Shown: positions 46,697-54,862 of the stretch, one piece after another
Layout of the letters: each line of letters starts with the position of its first letter
Numbering within the stretch: the first letter of the stretch is position 1
Assembly (NCBI GenBank): GCA_017438975.1
Contig: JAFRUH010000009.1
Span: forward strand, 186,001 to 250,000
Length of the DNA stretch: 64,000 nt
Source of the DNA: Bacteroidales bacterium
GTDB taxonomy: Bacteria > Bacteroidota > Bacteroidia > Bacteroidales > UBA932
Direction of reading: 5' to 3'
The notes under the pieces: generated by a model
Told to the model about the DNA's origin: nothing
Databases searched by the model: none
The model's input: only the letters and a program-made list of their open reading frames with translations
Program-made: the position numbers and the translations under genes

Positions 46697-47371
46697 TTAT
46701 TTCGTGAATTCAATGCGGGAGATGTACTTGTCGATATCCATCGCTTCGGGAGCGGAGGGATACTTGTCCTTGATCGTTTTGTAGAGACCGAGGGCCTTGG
46801 CGGTGTCACCGAGCTTCTCGGCGACGGCGGCGGCCTTCAGGAGATAACCGGCGGAGAAGAGGTTGCCGGAGGTGGCGGCGGCCTTTTCGAACCAGGAAAG
46901 ACCGTTCTTGTAGTCCTCGAGGTTGACGTAGGCGTCACCGATGCCGCCCTGGGCGCGGGCGAGGAGGATATTGTCCTTTCCGTTGTATTTCTTCAGGTAA
47001 TCGATCGCTTCCTGGTTGTTGCCGAGGTTCAATTCGCTCAGGCCGGCATAGAGATACACGGCTTCGCAGGCTTTCTTGCCGTACTGCGAGATGACATCCT
47101 CGAGGCCCATGTTGTTGTCGTCTCCCTTGAGGGCGAGTTCGTAGTTGCCCTGCATGAAGGCCATTTCAGCCGGGTAGAGCTGGGCGGCAGCCTCAGCCTT
47201 TTTCGGCTGGACATAGAAGCGGGAATAAGCCATGATGATCGCCGCGATAGCGAGGACGGCGATGAATACGCCATAGATGATCTTCTTGTTATTGGAGAAG
47301 AATTCTTCGGTTTTGGAAACAGCTCCTGCCAGGTTCTGCTGGGCGAGCTCGTCTTTTTTCTGTTTTGCCAT
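46697..47371 (-). CDS. membrane-anchored TPR protein (YfgM-like)
   Basis: A 224-residue protein. A cytoplasmic charged N-terminus of about 30 residues precedes one membrane helix near 33-52 (IIYGVFIAVLAIAAIIMAY), then a periplasmic TPR-like domain (ACEAVYLYAGLSELNLGN, ARAQGGIGDAYVNLEDY, AVAEKLGDTAKALGLYKTIKDKYP). The layout is that of YfgM/DUF2133-type proteins, proposed chaperone partners of SecYEG. It has its own promoter, divergent from recF. Confidence 0.8.
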   Translation of the reverse strand: MAKQKKDELAQQNLAGAVSKTEEFFSNNKKIIYGVFIAVLAIAAIIMAYSRFYVQPKKAEAAAQLYPAEMAFMQGNYELALKGDDNNMGLEDVISQYGKKACEAVYLYAGLSELNLGNNQEAIDYLKKYNGKDNILLARAQGGIGDAYVNLEDYKNGLSWFEKAAATSGNLFSAGYLLKAAAVAEKLGDTAKALGLYKTIKDKYPSAPEAMDIDKYISRIEFTK

Positions 47372-47426
47372 ATGAATGTTTGTTTATATTATCAATTCGT
47401 GACCGGGGTTCAGCCGATACAGACCG

Positions 47427-47434
47427 CAAAAGTA
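47427..47434 (-). promoter_or_regulatory. -7 promoter element of the TPR-yebC operon
   Basis: The minus strand reads TACTTTTG. A CTTG 20 bases upstream may serve as -33 and would overlap the recF -7 region, so the two divergent promoters are interleaved. Confidence 0.55.
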
Positions 47435-47446
47435 GTAAAAAATGAT

Positions 47447-47454
47447 TATATTTG
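47447..47454 (+). promoter_or_regulatory. -7 promoter element of recF
   Basis: TATATTTG lies 20 bases before the recF ATG. No matching TTTG is seen 19-20 bases upstream. The element overlaps the region used by the divergent TPR gene promoter. Confidence 0.65.
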
Positions 47455-47474
47455 CAAGGTAACGCGAACTTGCC

Positions 47475-48575
47475 ATGCCCATATTGAAAAAAATAGTGGT
47501 CCAGGATTTCCGGAATATCGTCTTCCAGGAACTGGAGTTTTCACCGAACGTCAACTGCATCAGCGGAAACAACGGAGAAGGGAAAACCAACCTGATGGAC
47601 GCGATATACTACCTCTCCATGACCAAAAGCGCTTTCCCTGCTCCCGACAAATTCAATTTCCGGTACGGGACGGAGGGGTTCGTCATCGGAGGAACCTACC
47701 TCATGCCCGGCGGACTGGAGTCGAGGATATCGGTCAAAGTCTCCCAGACGGAGAAGAAAGTCGTACGGGATGACAAGCCTTACGCCCGGGTATCCGAGCA
47801 TATCGGTCTCCTTCCGGTCGTCATGATCTCCCCCTCGGACATCTCGATGATCAGCGAGGCGGGAGAGGAGCGGAGGCGTTTCGTCAATGCGGTGCTCTCC
47901 CAGATGGACCGGGAATACCTTGCGGCCATCCAGGTCTACAACCGGCTGCTCGCCCAGCGGAACAAGATCCTGAAGGACCTTTCTCCCAACTGGGACCTGA
48001 TTTCCGTGATCGACATGAAGATGGAAACCGCCGCGAATACGATTGTCAGGGCACGCCGGGAAGTGACGGCTTCGCTCGCCCCGATCGTGGAATCCTATTA
48101 TGGGCTCATTTCCGGGGGCTCGGAAAAGGTTTCGATCGAATACCGGACGGACCTCGACCAGGCGCCCCTGACCGAGCTTTTCGCCGCCATGCGGGAACGT
48201 GACCGGATCCTCAAATTCACCAGTGCCGGCGTCCAGCGGGATGATTTCATCTTCCTGATGAACGGCCATCCGATCCGCCGGAGCGGCTCCCAGGGCCAGC
48301 AGAAGTCTTTCCTGGTGGCCTTGAAATTCGCCCAGTACGAGATCATGAAGGCGCGCTACGGTTTCGCCCCGACCCTGCTGCTGGACGACGTGTTCGACAA
48401 ACTGGACATGAACCGGATCTCGAACCTGATCGCCATGGTCGCCGGCAACGAATTCGGCCAGATCTTCATCACCGACAGCAACAAGGTCCGTCTCAGCGGG
48501 ATCGTGGACCGGATCACCGAAGACCGGGCCTATTTCGATACCGTCGGAGGATGCTTTACGAGGGTTGGGCTATGA
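47475..48575 (+). CDS. recF: DNA replication and repair protein RecF
   Basis: A 366-residue SMC-like ATPase that loads RecA with RecO and RecR at gaps. The N-terminal KIVVQDFRNIVFQELEFSPNVNCISGNNGEGKTNLMDAIYYL contains Walker A GNNGEGKT at about residues 34-41. The ABC signature appears as RSGSQGQQKS, and Walker B as PTLLLDDVFDKLD. It is first in an operon with the DUF721 gene (ATGA overlap), pdxB, DUF4301 and a serine hydrolase. Confidence 0.96.
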   Translation: MPILKKIVVQDFRNIVFQELEFSPNVNCISGNNGEGKTNLMDAIYYLSMTKSAFPAPDKFNFRYGTEGFVIGGTYLMPGGLESRISVKVSQTEKKVVRDDKPYARVSEHIGLLPVVMISPSDISMISEAGEERRRFVNAVLSQMDREYLAAIQVYNRLLAQRNKILKDLSPNWDLISVIDMKMETAANTIVRARREVTASLAPIVESYYGLISGGSEKVSIEYRTDLDQAPLTELFAAMRERDRILKFTSAGVQRDDFIFLMNGHPIRRSGSQGQQKSFLVALKFAQYEIMKARYGFAPTLLLDDVFDKLDMNRISNLIAMVAGNEFGQIFITDSNKVRLSGIVDRITEDRAYFDTVGGCFTRVGL

Positions 48576-48898
48576 GCGGGATCGGAAAGAAGGAAGCCGT
48601 CTCGGTGGGCGGTCTCATGGAGGCCTATATCAAGAACATGGGCCTGGCGCCCGGACTGAATACCCAGCGGATCTTCCGGGCCTGGGACGACTGTTCCGGT
48701 GCGGCCCCCTTCACGCTGAAACGCTTTTTCCGGTCCGGAACCCTTTATATCACAGTTTCTTCCTCGATGGTGCGGAACCAGCTGTATTTCCAGAAGGACC
48801 TCCTCCTGGAGAAGATCAACGCGGCCCTCGCGGCCGATCCGCTTTTCACAAACGACAACCGTACCGTCGGATTCGTCAAATCGATCGTGTTGAAATGA
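48572..48898 (+). CDS. DUF721 (DciA-like) protein
   Basis: A 108-residue basic protein of the DUF721 family, which includes DciA, the ancestral loader of the DnaB helicase in many bacteria lacking DnaC. Visible features are GLMEAYIKNMGLAPGLNTQRIFRAWDD and the beta strand GTLYITVSSSMVRNQL followed by FQKDLLLEKIN. The ATG at 48572 overlaps the recF stop and is preferred over an upstream start. It overlaps pdxB by four bases. The recF link supports a replication role. Confidence 0.87.
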   Translation: MSGIGKKEAVSVGGLMEAYIKNMGLAPGLNTQRIFRAWDDCSGAAPFTLKRFFRSGTLYITVSSSMVRNQLYFQKDLLLEKINAALAADPLFTNDNRTVGFVKSIVLK

Positions 48899-49932
48899 AA
48901 ATCGTAGCAGACAGGAACATTCCTTTCCTCCAGGGGGTCTTCGAACCCTATGCGGAGGTCGTCTATCTCGACGGAAAGGCCATCTCGCGGGAAGACCTTC
49001 TGGATGCGGACGTCCTCATCACCCGCACCCGCACCCGCTGCAACTCCTCGCTTCTCGAGGGCACGCCGGTCCGGATGATTTCGACCGCGACGATCGGGAC
49101 GGACCATATCGACATGGCTTTCTGCCTGGAGAACGGGATCGCCGTCGCCAATGCGGCGGGGTGCAACGCCGGGGGAGTCATGGACTATGTCTTTTCCGCC
49201 CTGTACGCGATCGCTTCCCGGAAGTCGATCCGGCTCCAGGGGAAGACCTTCGGGGTCGTCGGTGTGGGCCATGTGGGCTCCAAGGTCGTGGATATGGCCC
49301 GGAAACTGGGCTTCAGGGTCCTCCAGTGCGATCCTCCGCGGGAACGCAGGGAAGGTTCCGCGGAGTTCTGCTCCCTCGACGAACTGCTTGCCGAGTCCGA
49401 TATCGTTTCGATGCATACCCCGCTCGACGCCTCGACCCAGCAGATGTGCGATGCGGATTTCTTCTCGAAGATCAAGCCGGACGCCATCTTCATCAATTCC
49501 TCTCGCGGGGAGGTCGTGGATGAGAACGCCCTCTTCCACGCCGTCCCGAAGCTCGGTGCGGTCGTGATCGATACGTGGTGCCGGGAACCGGACGTCAACC
49601 CTGCGCTCCTCGATGCGGTGGACATCGCGACGCCCCATATCGCGGGCTATTCCTATCAGGGAAAGCAGAACGGAACGGCGCTCGCCGTCCGGAGCGTGGC
49701 GCGCCGGTTCGGCATCGTCCCCCTGATGGAATTCCATCCCGAGAGCGACATTCCGGAGCTCCAGCCGATCCGGCTGAACGTCAAAGGACTGGGCCAGGGC
49801 GAAATCGCTTCGGTTTTTCAATATAATTATCCTATATTTACGGATGATTTCATCTTTCGGCTGGATCCGTCCCGTTTCGAAGAAATCCGTTCGGACTACA
49901 AGTACCGGAGAGAATTCTATTTGGAAGATTAA
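48895..49932 (+). CDS. pdxB: erythronate-4-phosphate dehydrogenase
   Basis: NAD-dependent oxidation of 4-phosphoerythronate in the DXP-independent pyridoxal 5'-phosphate pathway. The 345-residue D-2-hydroxyacid dehydrogenase has KIVADRNIPFL, a family-specific start, STATIGTDHID, GVVGVGHVGSKV as nucleotide-binding loop near residues 117-128, and HIAGYSYQGK carrying the catalytic His. The C-terminal dimerisation region is shorter than in E. coli. The ATG at 48895 overlaps the DUF721 stop. Confidence 0.94.
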   Translation: MKIVADRNIPFLQGVFEPYAEVVYLDGKAISREDLLDADVLITRTRTRCNSSLLEGTPVRMISTATIGTDHIDMAFCLENGIAVANAAGCNAGGVMDYVFSALYAIASRKSIRLQGKTFGVVGVGHVGSKVVDMARKLGFRVLQCDPPRERREGSAEFCSLDELLAESDIVSMHTPLDASTQQMCDADFFSKIKPDAIFINSSRGEVVDENALFHAVPKLGAVVIDTWCREPDVNPALLDAVDIATPHIAGYSYQGKQNGTALAVRSVARRFGIVPLMEFHPESDIPELQPIRLNVKGLGQGEIASVFQYNYPIFTDDFIFRLDPSRFEEIRSDYKYRREFYLED

Positions 49933-49949
49933 CCACAGACTTGCAAGAT

Positions 49950-51473
49950 ATGGCACTATTAACGCAGAATGACATCCGTCAGATCGAAGGCCGCGGATCG
50001 TCGGTCAAGACCGTCCAGAAGCAGATCGACTGTTTCAAGAAAGGATTTCCCTGGATGAAGATCGTCGCTCCGGCGACGCCGGAACGCGGGATCCGCGTCC
50101 TGACCCCGGAACAGGCGGAAGCGGCCGTTTCCTATTATGAGAATGCGCGCGTCGACGGGAAATGCAAATTCGTCCCGGCTTCCGGGGCGGCTTCCCGGAT
50201 GTTCAAGGATACTTTTGCCGGTCTCGGCGCCCTGGAAAAGGGAGAAGACCTTCCGGAAGGGTCTCCGGCTTACCGGCTCGTGTCCGAAATCGGACGTTTC
50301 GCTTTCTATGATCCGGATCTTTTCGGCGCTCCCGAAGATACCCCGGCCTACCGGAAATCTGTCCTGGAAAAGGTTCTGAAGGAACCCGGGCTCGGATATG
50401 GTTCCAAACCCAAGGGGGTGATCTGTTTCCACCGGTACGCTTCGGGAGAGGTGCGGACGGCCATCGCCGAGCATCTCGTCGAGGCACAGGAATATATGCG
50501 CAATCCGGACGGAACCTGCAGGCTCGTCGTGACGATCTCCCCGGAGCACAAGCCCCTCTTCGAGGCCGCACTCGCAGAGATCCTCCCCGTCTATGAGAAG
50601 CGGTACGGTGTCCGATACGAGGTCTCCTTCACCTACCAGGACAAGGCGACGGATACGGTCGCGGTGGACCCGAAGAACCGCCCCTTCCGGACGGAAGACG
50701 GCTCCCTTCTCTTCCGTCCCGCCGGCCATGGCGCCCTGATCTACAACCTGGACAAGGTCGACGCCGAGATCGTGTCCATCAAGAACATAGACAATGTTTC
50801 CCACGAGAAGCTCCTTCCGGAGACATCCTTATATAAAAAGGTCCTGCTCGGGGAAGCGCTACGCCTGCGTGACCGGATCTTCTCCTACCTCGAGCGCTTC
50901 GACCGCATCCCCGAAGGGGAGAATGCGGAGAGCCGCCAGCTCTGCAACGAGGTCGAGAATTTCTTCGACAAGCATCTCTGCGTCCAGTTCCCGCTTCCGC
51001 ACAACCACGCGGAACGGATCTCCATGCTCAGGGAGAAACTGAACCGGCCCATCCGCGTCTGCGGGATGGTCCGGAACGAGGGCGAGCCCGGCGGCGGTCC
51101 GTTCGTCATCGCCGGGAAAGACGGCTGCACCTCTCTCCAGATCCTCGAGAGCGTCCAGATCAATCCGGATGACAAAGGAGCGGCGGAAGCCCTGGCCAGG
51201 GCGACCCATTTCAACCCCGTCGACCTCGTCTGCTGCCTGAAGGATTACAAGGGGGAACACTTCCCCCTACTGGACTATGTCGACGAGAGCGCCGGATTCA
51301 TCAGTTCCAAGAGCTATCAGGGCCGCGAACTCAAGGCCCTCGAACTGCCCGGTCTCTGGAACGGCGCCATGAGCGACTGGAACACCCTTTTCGTCGAGGT
51401 GCCGCTTTCGACGTTCAACCCGGTGAAGGTCGTCCTCGACCTGCTCCGTCCCGCCCATCAGGAATGTCAATAA
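49950..51473 (+). CDS. DUF4301 family protein
   Basis: A 507-residue cytoplasmic protein of a Bacteroidota-specific family of unknown function. It begins ALLTQNDIRQIEGRGSSVKTV, has the conserved KFVPASGAASRMFKD near residues 72-86, and contains CFHRYASGEVRTAIAEHLVEA and PLPHNHAERISMLR. The Gly/Ser-rich SGAASRM loop and the sugar-nucleotide-like context of the fold hint at a nucleotide-binding enzyme, but this is weak. ATG at 49950 is chosen over TTG at 49941. It sits 17 bases after pdxB. Confidence 0.85.
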   Translation: MALLTQNDIRQIEGRGSSVKTVQKQIDCFKKGFPWMKIVAPATPERGIRVLTPEQAEAAVSYYENARVDGKCKFVPASGAASRMFKDTFAGLGALEKGEDLPEGSPAYRLVSEIGRFAFYDPDLFGAPEDTPAYRKSVLEKVLKEPGLGYGSKPKGVICFHRYASGEVRTAIAEHLVEAQEYMRNPDGTCRLVVTISPEHKPLFEAALAEILPVYEKRYGVRYEVSFTYQDKATDTVAVDPKNRPFRTEDGSLLFRPAGHGALIYNLDKVDAEIVSIKNIDNVSHEKLLPETSLYKKVLLGEALRLRDRIFSYLERFDRIPEGENAESRQLCNEVENFFDKHLCVQFPLPHNHAERISMLREKLNRPIRVCGMVRNEGEPGGGPFVIAGKDGCTSLQILESVQINPDDKGAAEALARATHFNPVDLVCCLKDYKGEHFPLLDYVDESAGFISSKSYQGRELKALELPGLWNGAMSDWNTLFVEVPLSTFNPVKVVLDLLRPAHQECQ

Positions 51474-51484
51474 TCCCCAATACC

Positions 51485-52714
51485 ATGAAAATCCGTAGTT
51501 TCGGGGTTCTCGCGCTCATCGCCGCCCTGACCCTCCACTGCTGTTCCGCCCCCACGCCCGGCGTGCTCGGCCACGTCTCTCCCCGGAAGGCGGGGATGAA
51601 TCCGGACAAACTCGTCCGGGTCGATTCCGTGATCAACAAGGCCATCGCCGACCATCTCATCCCCGGCGCCGTTATCTCCGTGGTCCGGGGCGACAAGATC
51701 GTCTACCTGAAGGCCTATGGCAACAAATCCGTCGTTCCGGATACGGTCGCGATGACGACGGATGTCCTCTTCGACATGGCCTCGGTCAGCAAGTGTGTCG
51801 GCACGACCCTTTCCTTCATGCAACTGATCGAGAACGGTCAGGTCCGCCTGACGGACAATGTCAAGATGTACATCCCCGATTTCGCCCCCTGGACCGATCC
51901 GGAGACGGGAGAAACGGTCGACATCACGGTCCAGGACCTCCTGACCCACAGTTCCGGCCTTTCTCCGTACTTGACTGTTAACAAGGTCGCATCGCTTTAC
52001 GGGGAACCCTGTCCCGATTCGACGATGCACTTCATTGCCACGGAGGTCCGGCGGAATTTCCGTCCCAAGACGGATTATATGTACAGCTGCCTGAATTTCG
52101 TGACCCTGCAGAACATCCTCCAGGGGGTTACCGGCGAGAAACTGTGCGACTACGCCCAGCACCACGTCTTCGACGTCCTGGGCCTGAAGCATACCTGTTA
52201 CAATCCTGCGCTGACCCGTCCGGACCTGATGCCCCTCGTCGCTCCGACCGAGGTCCAGGCGGACGGCCTGCCCCTTCTCGGCGAGGTCCATGATCCGCTC
52301 GCCCGGCGCCTGAACGGGGGCAATTCCGGCAACGCTGGCGTCTTCTCCAGTGCGGAAGACCTGTCCGTGATCGCGGCCGCCCTCATGAACGGGGGAGCGG
52401 TCGGCGGACGGCGCATCCTCGCTCCCGGAACGGTCGAGATGATGGCCCGTGTACCGTCGGACAATGATCCGCAGATCGGCCGGGCGCTCGGATGGGATAT
52501 CTGGAGCGATTCCTCCTGGTTCAAGGGCGACATCACCGATCGTACCCGCACCCTGAACCATACGGGCTATACCGGAACGTCCATGGTCATCGACCTGACC
52601 TCGAAGACGGCCATCATCCTGCTCTCGCACCGGGTCCATCCCCAGGACAAAGGAGCTCTTGCGCGCGTACGCGCTACCGTATCAAATATAGTCGCCGCTT
52701 CCGTAGAAGACTGA
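51485..52714 (+). CDS. serine hydrolase (beta-lactamase/esterase family) lipoprotein
   Basis: A 409-residue protein. The N-terminus KIRSFGVLALIAALTLHCCSAP contains a lipobox, which favours the ATG at 51485 over 51464 (inside the preceding gene). The fold is class C beta-lactamase-like: SVSK in DMASVSKCVG is the SxxK motif, YSCLNF replaces the YxN motif as in esterases, and NHTGYTG is the KTG-equivalent. A beta-lactam target is unlikely; peptidase, esterase or transglycosylase-inhibitor roles are possible. It ends the recF operon. Confidence 0.87.
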   Translation: MKIRSFGVLALIAALTLHCCSAPTPGVLGHVSPRKAGMNPDKLVRVDSVINKAIADHLIPGAVISVVRGDKIVYLKAYGNKSVVPDTVAMTTDVLFDMASVSKCVGTTLSFMQLIENGQVRLTDNVKMYIPDFAPWTDPETGETVDITVQDLLTHSSGLSPYLTVNKVASLYGEPCPDSTMHFIATEVRRNFRPKTDYMYSCLNFVTLQNILQGVTGEKLCDYAQHHVFDVLGLKHTCYNPALTRPDLMPLVAPTEVQADGLPLLGEVHDPLARRLNGGNSGNAGVFSSAEDLSVIAAALMNGGAVGGRRILAPGTVEMMARVPSDNDPQIGRALGWDIWSDSSWFKGDITDRTRTLNHTGYTGTSMVIDLTSKTAIILLSHRVHPQDKGALARVRATVSNIVAASVED

Positions 52715-52758
52715 TTCTGACATCGTTTGCAATTTTTTTCAATTTTTTTTGAGAAAAA

Positions 52759-52789
52759 TTTGCAAATCCCGAAAGAATGTGTACCTTTG
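52759..52789 (+). promoter_or_regulatory. promoter of the ABC/GntR operon
   Basis: TTTG at 52759-52762 and TACCTTTG at 52782-52789 are spaced by exactly 19 bases. It is one of the best consensus matches in the window and is immediately followed by the operator palindrome. Confidence 0.85.
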
Positions 52790-52791
52790 CA

Positions 52792-52813
52792 GTGTACTAA
52801 TTAACTAATACAC
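52792..52813 (+). promoter_or_regulatory. probable operator of the YtrA-type GntR regulator
   Basis: A 22-base imperfect palindrome with outer arms GTGTA (52792-52796) and TACAC (52809-52813) and an AT-rich centre; nine of 11 half-site positions pair. It lies two bases after the -7 box, over the expected transcription start. The GTGTA...TACAC form resembles YtrA-subfamily operators known from Firmicutes. The cognate regulator is encoded at 54507-54845. Confidence 0.75.
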
Positions 52814-52831
52814 ACAAAGGCACACTTCTTT

Positions 52832-53665
52832 ATGATACAGATCGACAAACTCGCATTCAGCTACGGCTCGAATGAAGTACTGAAAAACATCTCCATGGAG
52901 ATCCTTCCCGGGAACATCTACGGACTTCTCGGGGAGAACGGAGTAGGGAAGACGACCCTCCTCACCCTCCTGTGCGGACTGAAGAAAGTCCAGTCCGGTT
53001 CCATCCGCGTAGACGGCCGCGACCCCTACGACCGGGAACCCTCCCTTCTCGCCGACCAGTTCTACCTGGCCGATGAAGTCGCCCCCGTTCACGCTAAGGC
53101 AATCTGCTTCGCCCGTGAGCACGGCGTTTTCTGGCCGAATTTCGATCTCTCCCTCTTCTCCGGGATCCTCCGGGAATTCGAGGTCGAACCGGATCAGTAT
53201 ATGGACGCCATGTCCGCCGGCCAGCTGAAGAAAACCTACCTTTCCTTCGCCCTCGCATGCCGTGTCAGGTACTATTATCTGGATGAACCCACCAACGGCC
53301 TGGACATCCCTTCCAAGTCTCAGTTCCGGAAGGCCCTGATGAAATATGTTCCGGAAGAATCGTCCATCGTCATTTCGACCCACCAGGTCCGCGATCTTGA
53401 GAATATCATCGATCCAATCATCATCCTGGACCGCCGGGACGTCCTCCTCAATGCCTCGACGGCGGACATTTCCGAAAAGCTTTTCTTCGACTATTCGACG
53501 GAACTCCATCCCGACGCGCTCTATGTGGAGCAGACCCCTGGCGGAACGGTCCAGGTCTATCCCAACCCGACCGGCGAGGAGAGCAAGGTCAATGTCGAAG
53601 CGCTCTTCAATGCAGTCCACGCCCACAAGGACGTAGTCAAAGCCATGTTCAACCCTAACCTGTAA
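52832..53665 (+). CDS. ABC transporter ATP-binding protein
   Basis: A 277-residue ATPase. It has Walker A GENGVGKTT near residues 36-44, a short signature region reading MSAGQLKKTYLS instead of LSGGQ, Walker B YYLDEPTNGLD and switch STHQVRD with His. The C-terminal 50 residues form an extra domain. The ATG at 52832 follows the operator by 18 bases. With the membrane protein at 53672 it forms an ABC-2-like system under a GntR/YtrA regulator, a set typically responding to cell-envelope stress or antimicrobial peptides in other bacteria. Confidence 0.9.
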   Translation: MIQIDKLAFSYGSNEVLKNISMEILPGNIYGLLGENGVGKTTLLTLLCGLKKVQSGSIRVDGRDPYDREPSLLADQFYLADEVAPVHAKAICFAREHGVFWPNFDLSLFSGILREFEVEPDQYMDAMSAGQLKKTYLSFALACRVRYYYLDEPTNGLDIPSKSQFRKALMKYVPEESSIVISTHQVRDLENIIDPIIILDRRDVLLNASTADISEKLFFDYSTELHPDALYVEQTPGGTVQVYPNPTGEESKVNVEALFNAVHAHKDVVKAMFNPNL

Positions 53666-53671
53666 ATCACG

Positions 53672-54502
53672 ATGAGCGAAGTATTCAATTTCCGGAGATT
53701 CTGGACCTTCTTCAAATATGATCTCAAGCAGATGTGGCGGAACCACTTCAAAGTCGCCCTTTTCCTCGGATTCCTGCCGCTGCTCCTGTATGTCGTCTGG
53801 GTCATCTGCTCCCTTTCCTTCACCCGCGAATGGACGGCTCCGGGCATAGCCGTCCGTGCCGGTTTCTTCTATCTCGCGGTCCTTGTCATCATCCTCTACC
53901 AGGCCAGGACCTACGGCCATCTTACCGACCGCCGGAAGGGGGCGAACTATCTGATGATCCCGGCCTCCGTCACCGAGAAGTTCACGTCCATGATGGTGAT
54001 TACCCTCATCGTCATCCCGCTCCTCTTCGCGGGCGTGTATTTCCTGCTGGACGGATTCCTCTCCCTTGTCGACCCGCACTACGGGAGTTCCCTCGTCGGC
54101 GGGGCGAAATCACTCTTGAGCCGGTTCCTCCAGGCGGAAATCTGGGAAGACGCCGTCATGCCGAAGAGCATGCCGAACATCTTCTTCGTCCTGGTCGTCA
54201 TCGGTATCTTCGTATCGATGGTCTACTACCTCCTCTCCGGACTTGTTTTCAAAAAATGGAAGATCCTCGGCGGCCTGCTGGTCAACTACGGATTCAGCCT
54301 GGTCCTGACCATCTTCGCAGGCCTTGTACTGACCGGCGACAGGGTCAAGGACTGGCTGGAAAGGACCTTCAATGACATGGGAGATGATCAGGCCCTGCAG
54401 TTCTTTACGAATACGCTGAACTGGTCGACCGTCGCTTCCGTCGTCATTCTCGTCGCCCTGATGACGGCCATCTATTTCAGAATCAAAACCATCAAACACT
54501 AA
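53672..54502 (+). CDS. ABC transporter membrane protein
   Basis: A 276-residue protein with about six hydrophobic segments: FKVALFLGFLPLLLYVVWVICSL, GFFYLAVLVIILYQ, MMVITLIVIPLLFAGVYFLL, IFFVLVVIGIFVSMVYYLLSG, GGLLVNYGFSLVLTIFAGLVL and TVASVVILVALMTAIYF. It lacks an ATPase domain and pairs with the preceding gene (six-base gap). The family is ABC-2-like and poorly characterised in Bacteroidota. The regulator gene follows four bases later. Confidence 0.82.
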   Translation: MSEVFNFRRFWTFFKYDLKQMWRNHFKVALFLGFLPLLLYVVWVICSLSFTREWTAPGIAVRAGFFYLAVLVIILYQARTYGHLTDRRKGANYLMIPASVTEKFTSMMVITLIVIPLLFAGVYFLLDGFLSLVDPHYGSSLVGGAKSLLSRFLQAEIWEDAVMPKSMPNIFFVLVVIGIFVSMVYYLLSGLVFKKWKILGGLLVNYGFSLVLTIFAGLVLTGDRVKDWLERTFNDMGDDQALQFFTNTLNWSTVASVVILVALMTAIYFRIKTIKH

Positions 54503-54506
54503 GGCT

Positions 54507-54845
54507 ATGAATTTCAACAGTGAAAAACCGATCTATCTCCAGATCGCGGACCATATCTCCGAGCGGATCCTCTCCGGAGAGATCCGTCCGGAGGAACGAA
54601 TTCCGTCTGTCAGGGAGTATGGGGCCGACATCGGGGTCAATCCCAATACCGTGATGCGGACCTACGAGAAACTCACCTCCGACGGGATCATCTTCAACAA
54701 GCGTGGCATCGGCTATTTCGTCAGTCCGGACGCCATCGACCTCATCCTGGACAAGGAACGGAAAGAGTTCCTGGAAAAGGACGTTCCCCTCATCCGGAGG
54801 AAAATGGACCTTTTGGGACTCGACATCTCTATCTTTTCCGATTAA
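54507..54845 (+). CDS. GntR-family regulator, YtrA subfamily
   Basis: A 112-residue repressor. Residues of about 5-75 form the winged-helix domain (PIYLQIADHISERILSGEIRPEERIPSVREYGADIGVNPNTVMRTYEKL), followed by a short helical dimerisation tail (LDKERKEFLEKDVPLIRRKMDLLGLD). This small size and lack of a large effector domain define the YtrA subfamily, whose members regulate adjacent ABC transporter genes. The palindrome at 52792-52813 is its likely site, making the operon autoregulated. Confidence 0.9.
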   Translation: MNFNSEKPIYLQIADHISERILSGEIRPEERIPSVREYGADIGVNPNTVMRTYEKLTSDGIIFNKRGIGYFVSPDAIDLILDKERKEFLEKDVPLIRRKMDLLGLDISIFSD

Positions 54846-54862
54846 TTTCGTAAATTAGCGGC

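Noticed and set aside
52715-52758. T-rich run after the serine hydrolase gene as an intrinsic terminator
   Set aside because: There are T-tracts but no stable hairpin precedes them; the run more likely belongs to the AT-rich promoter region.
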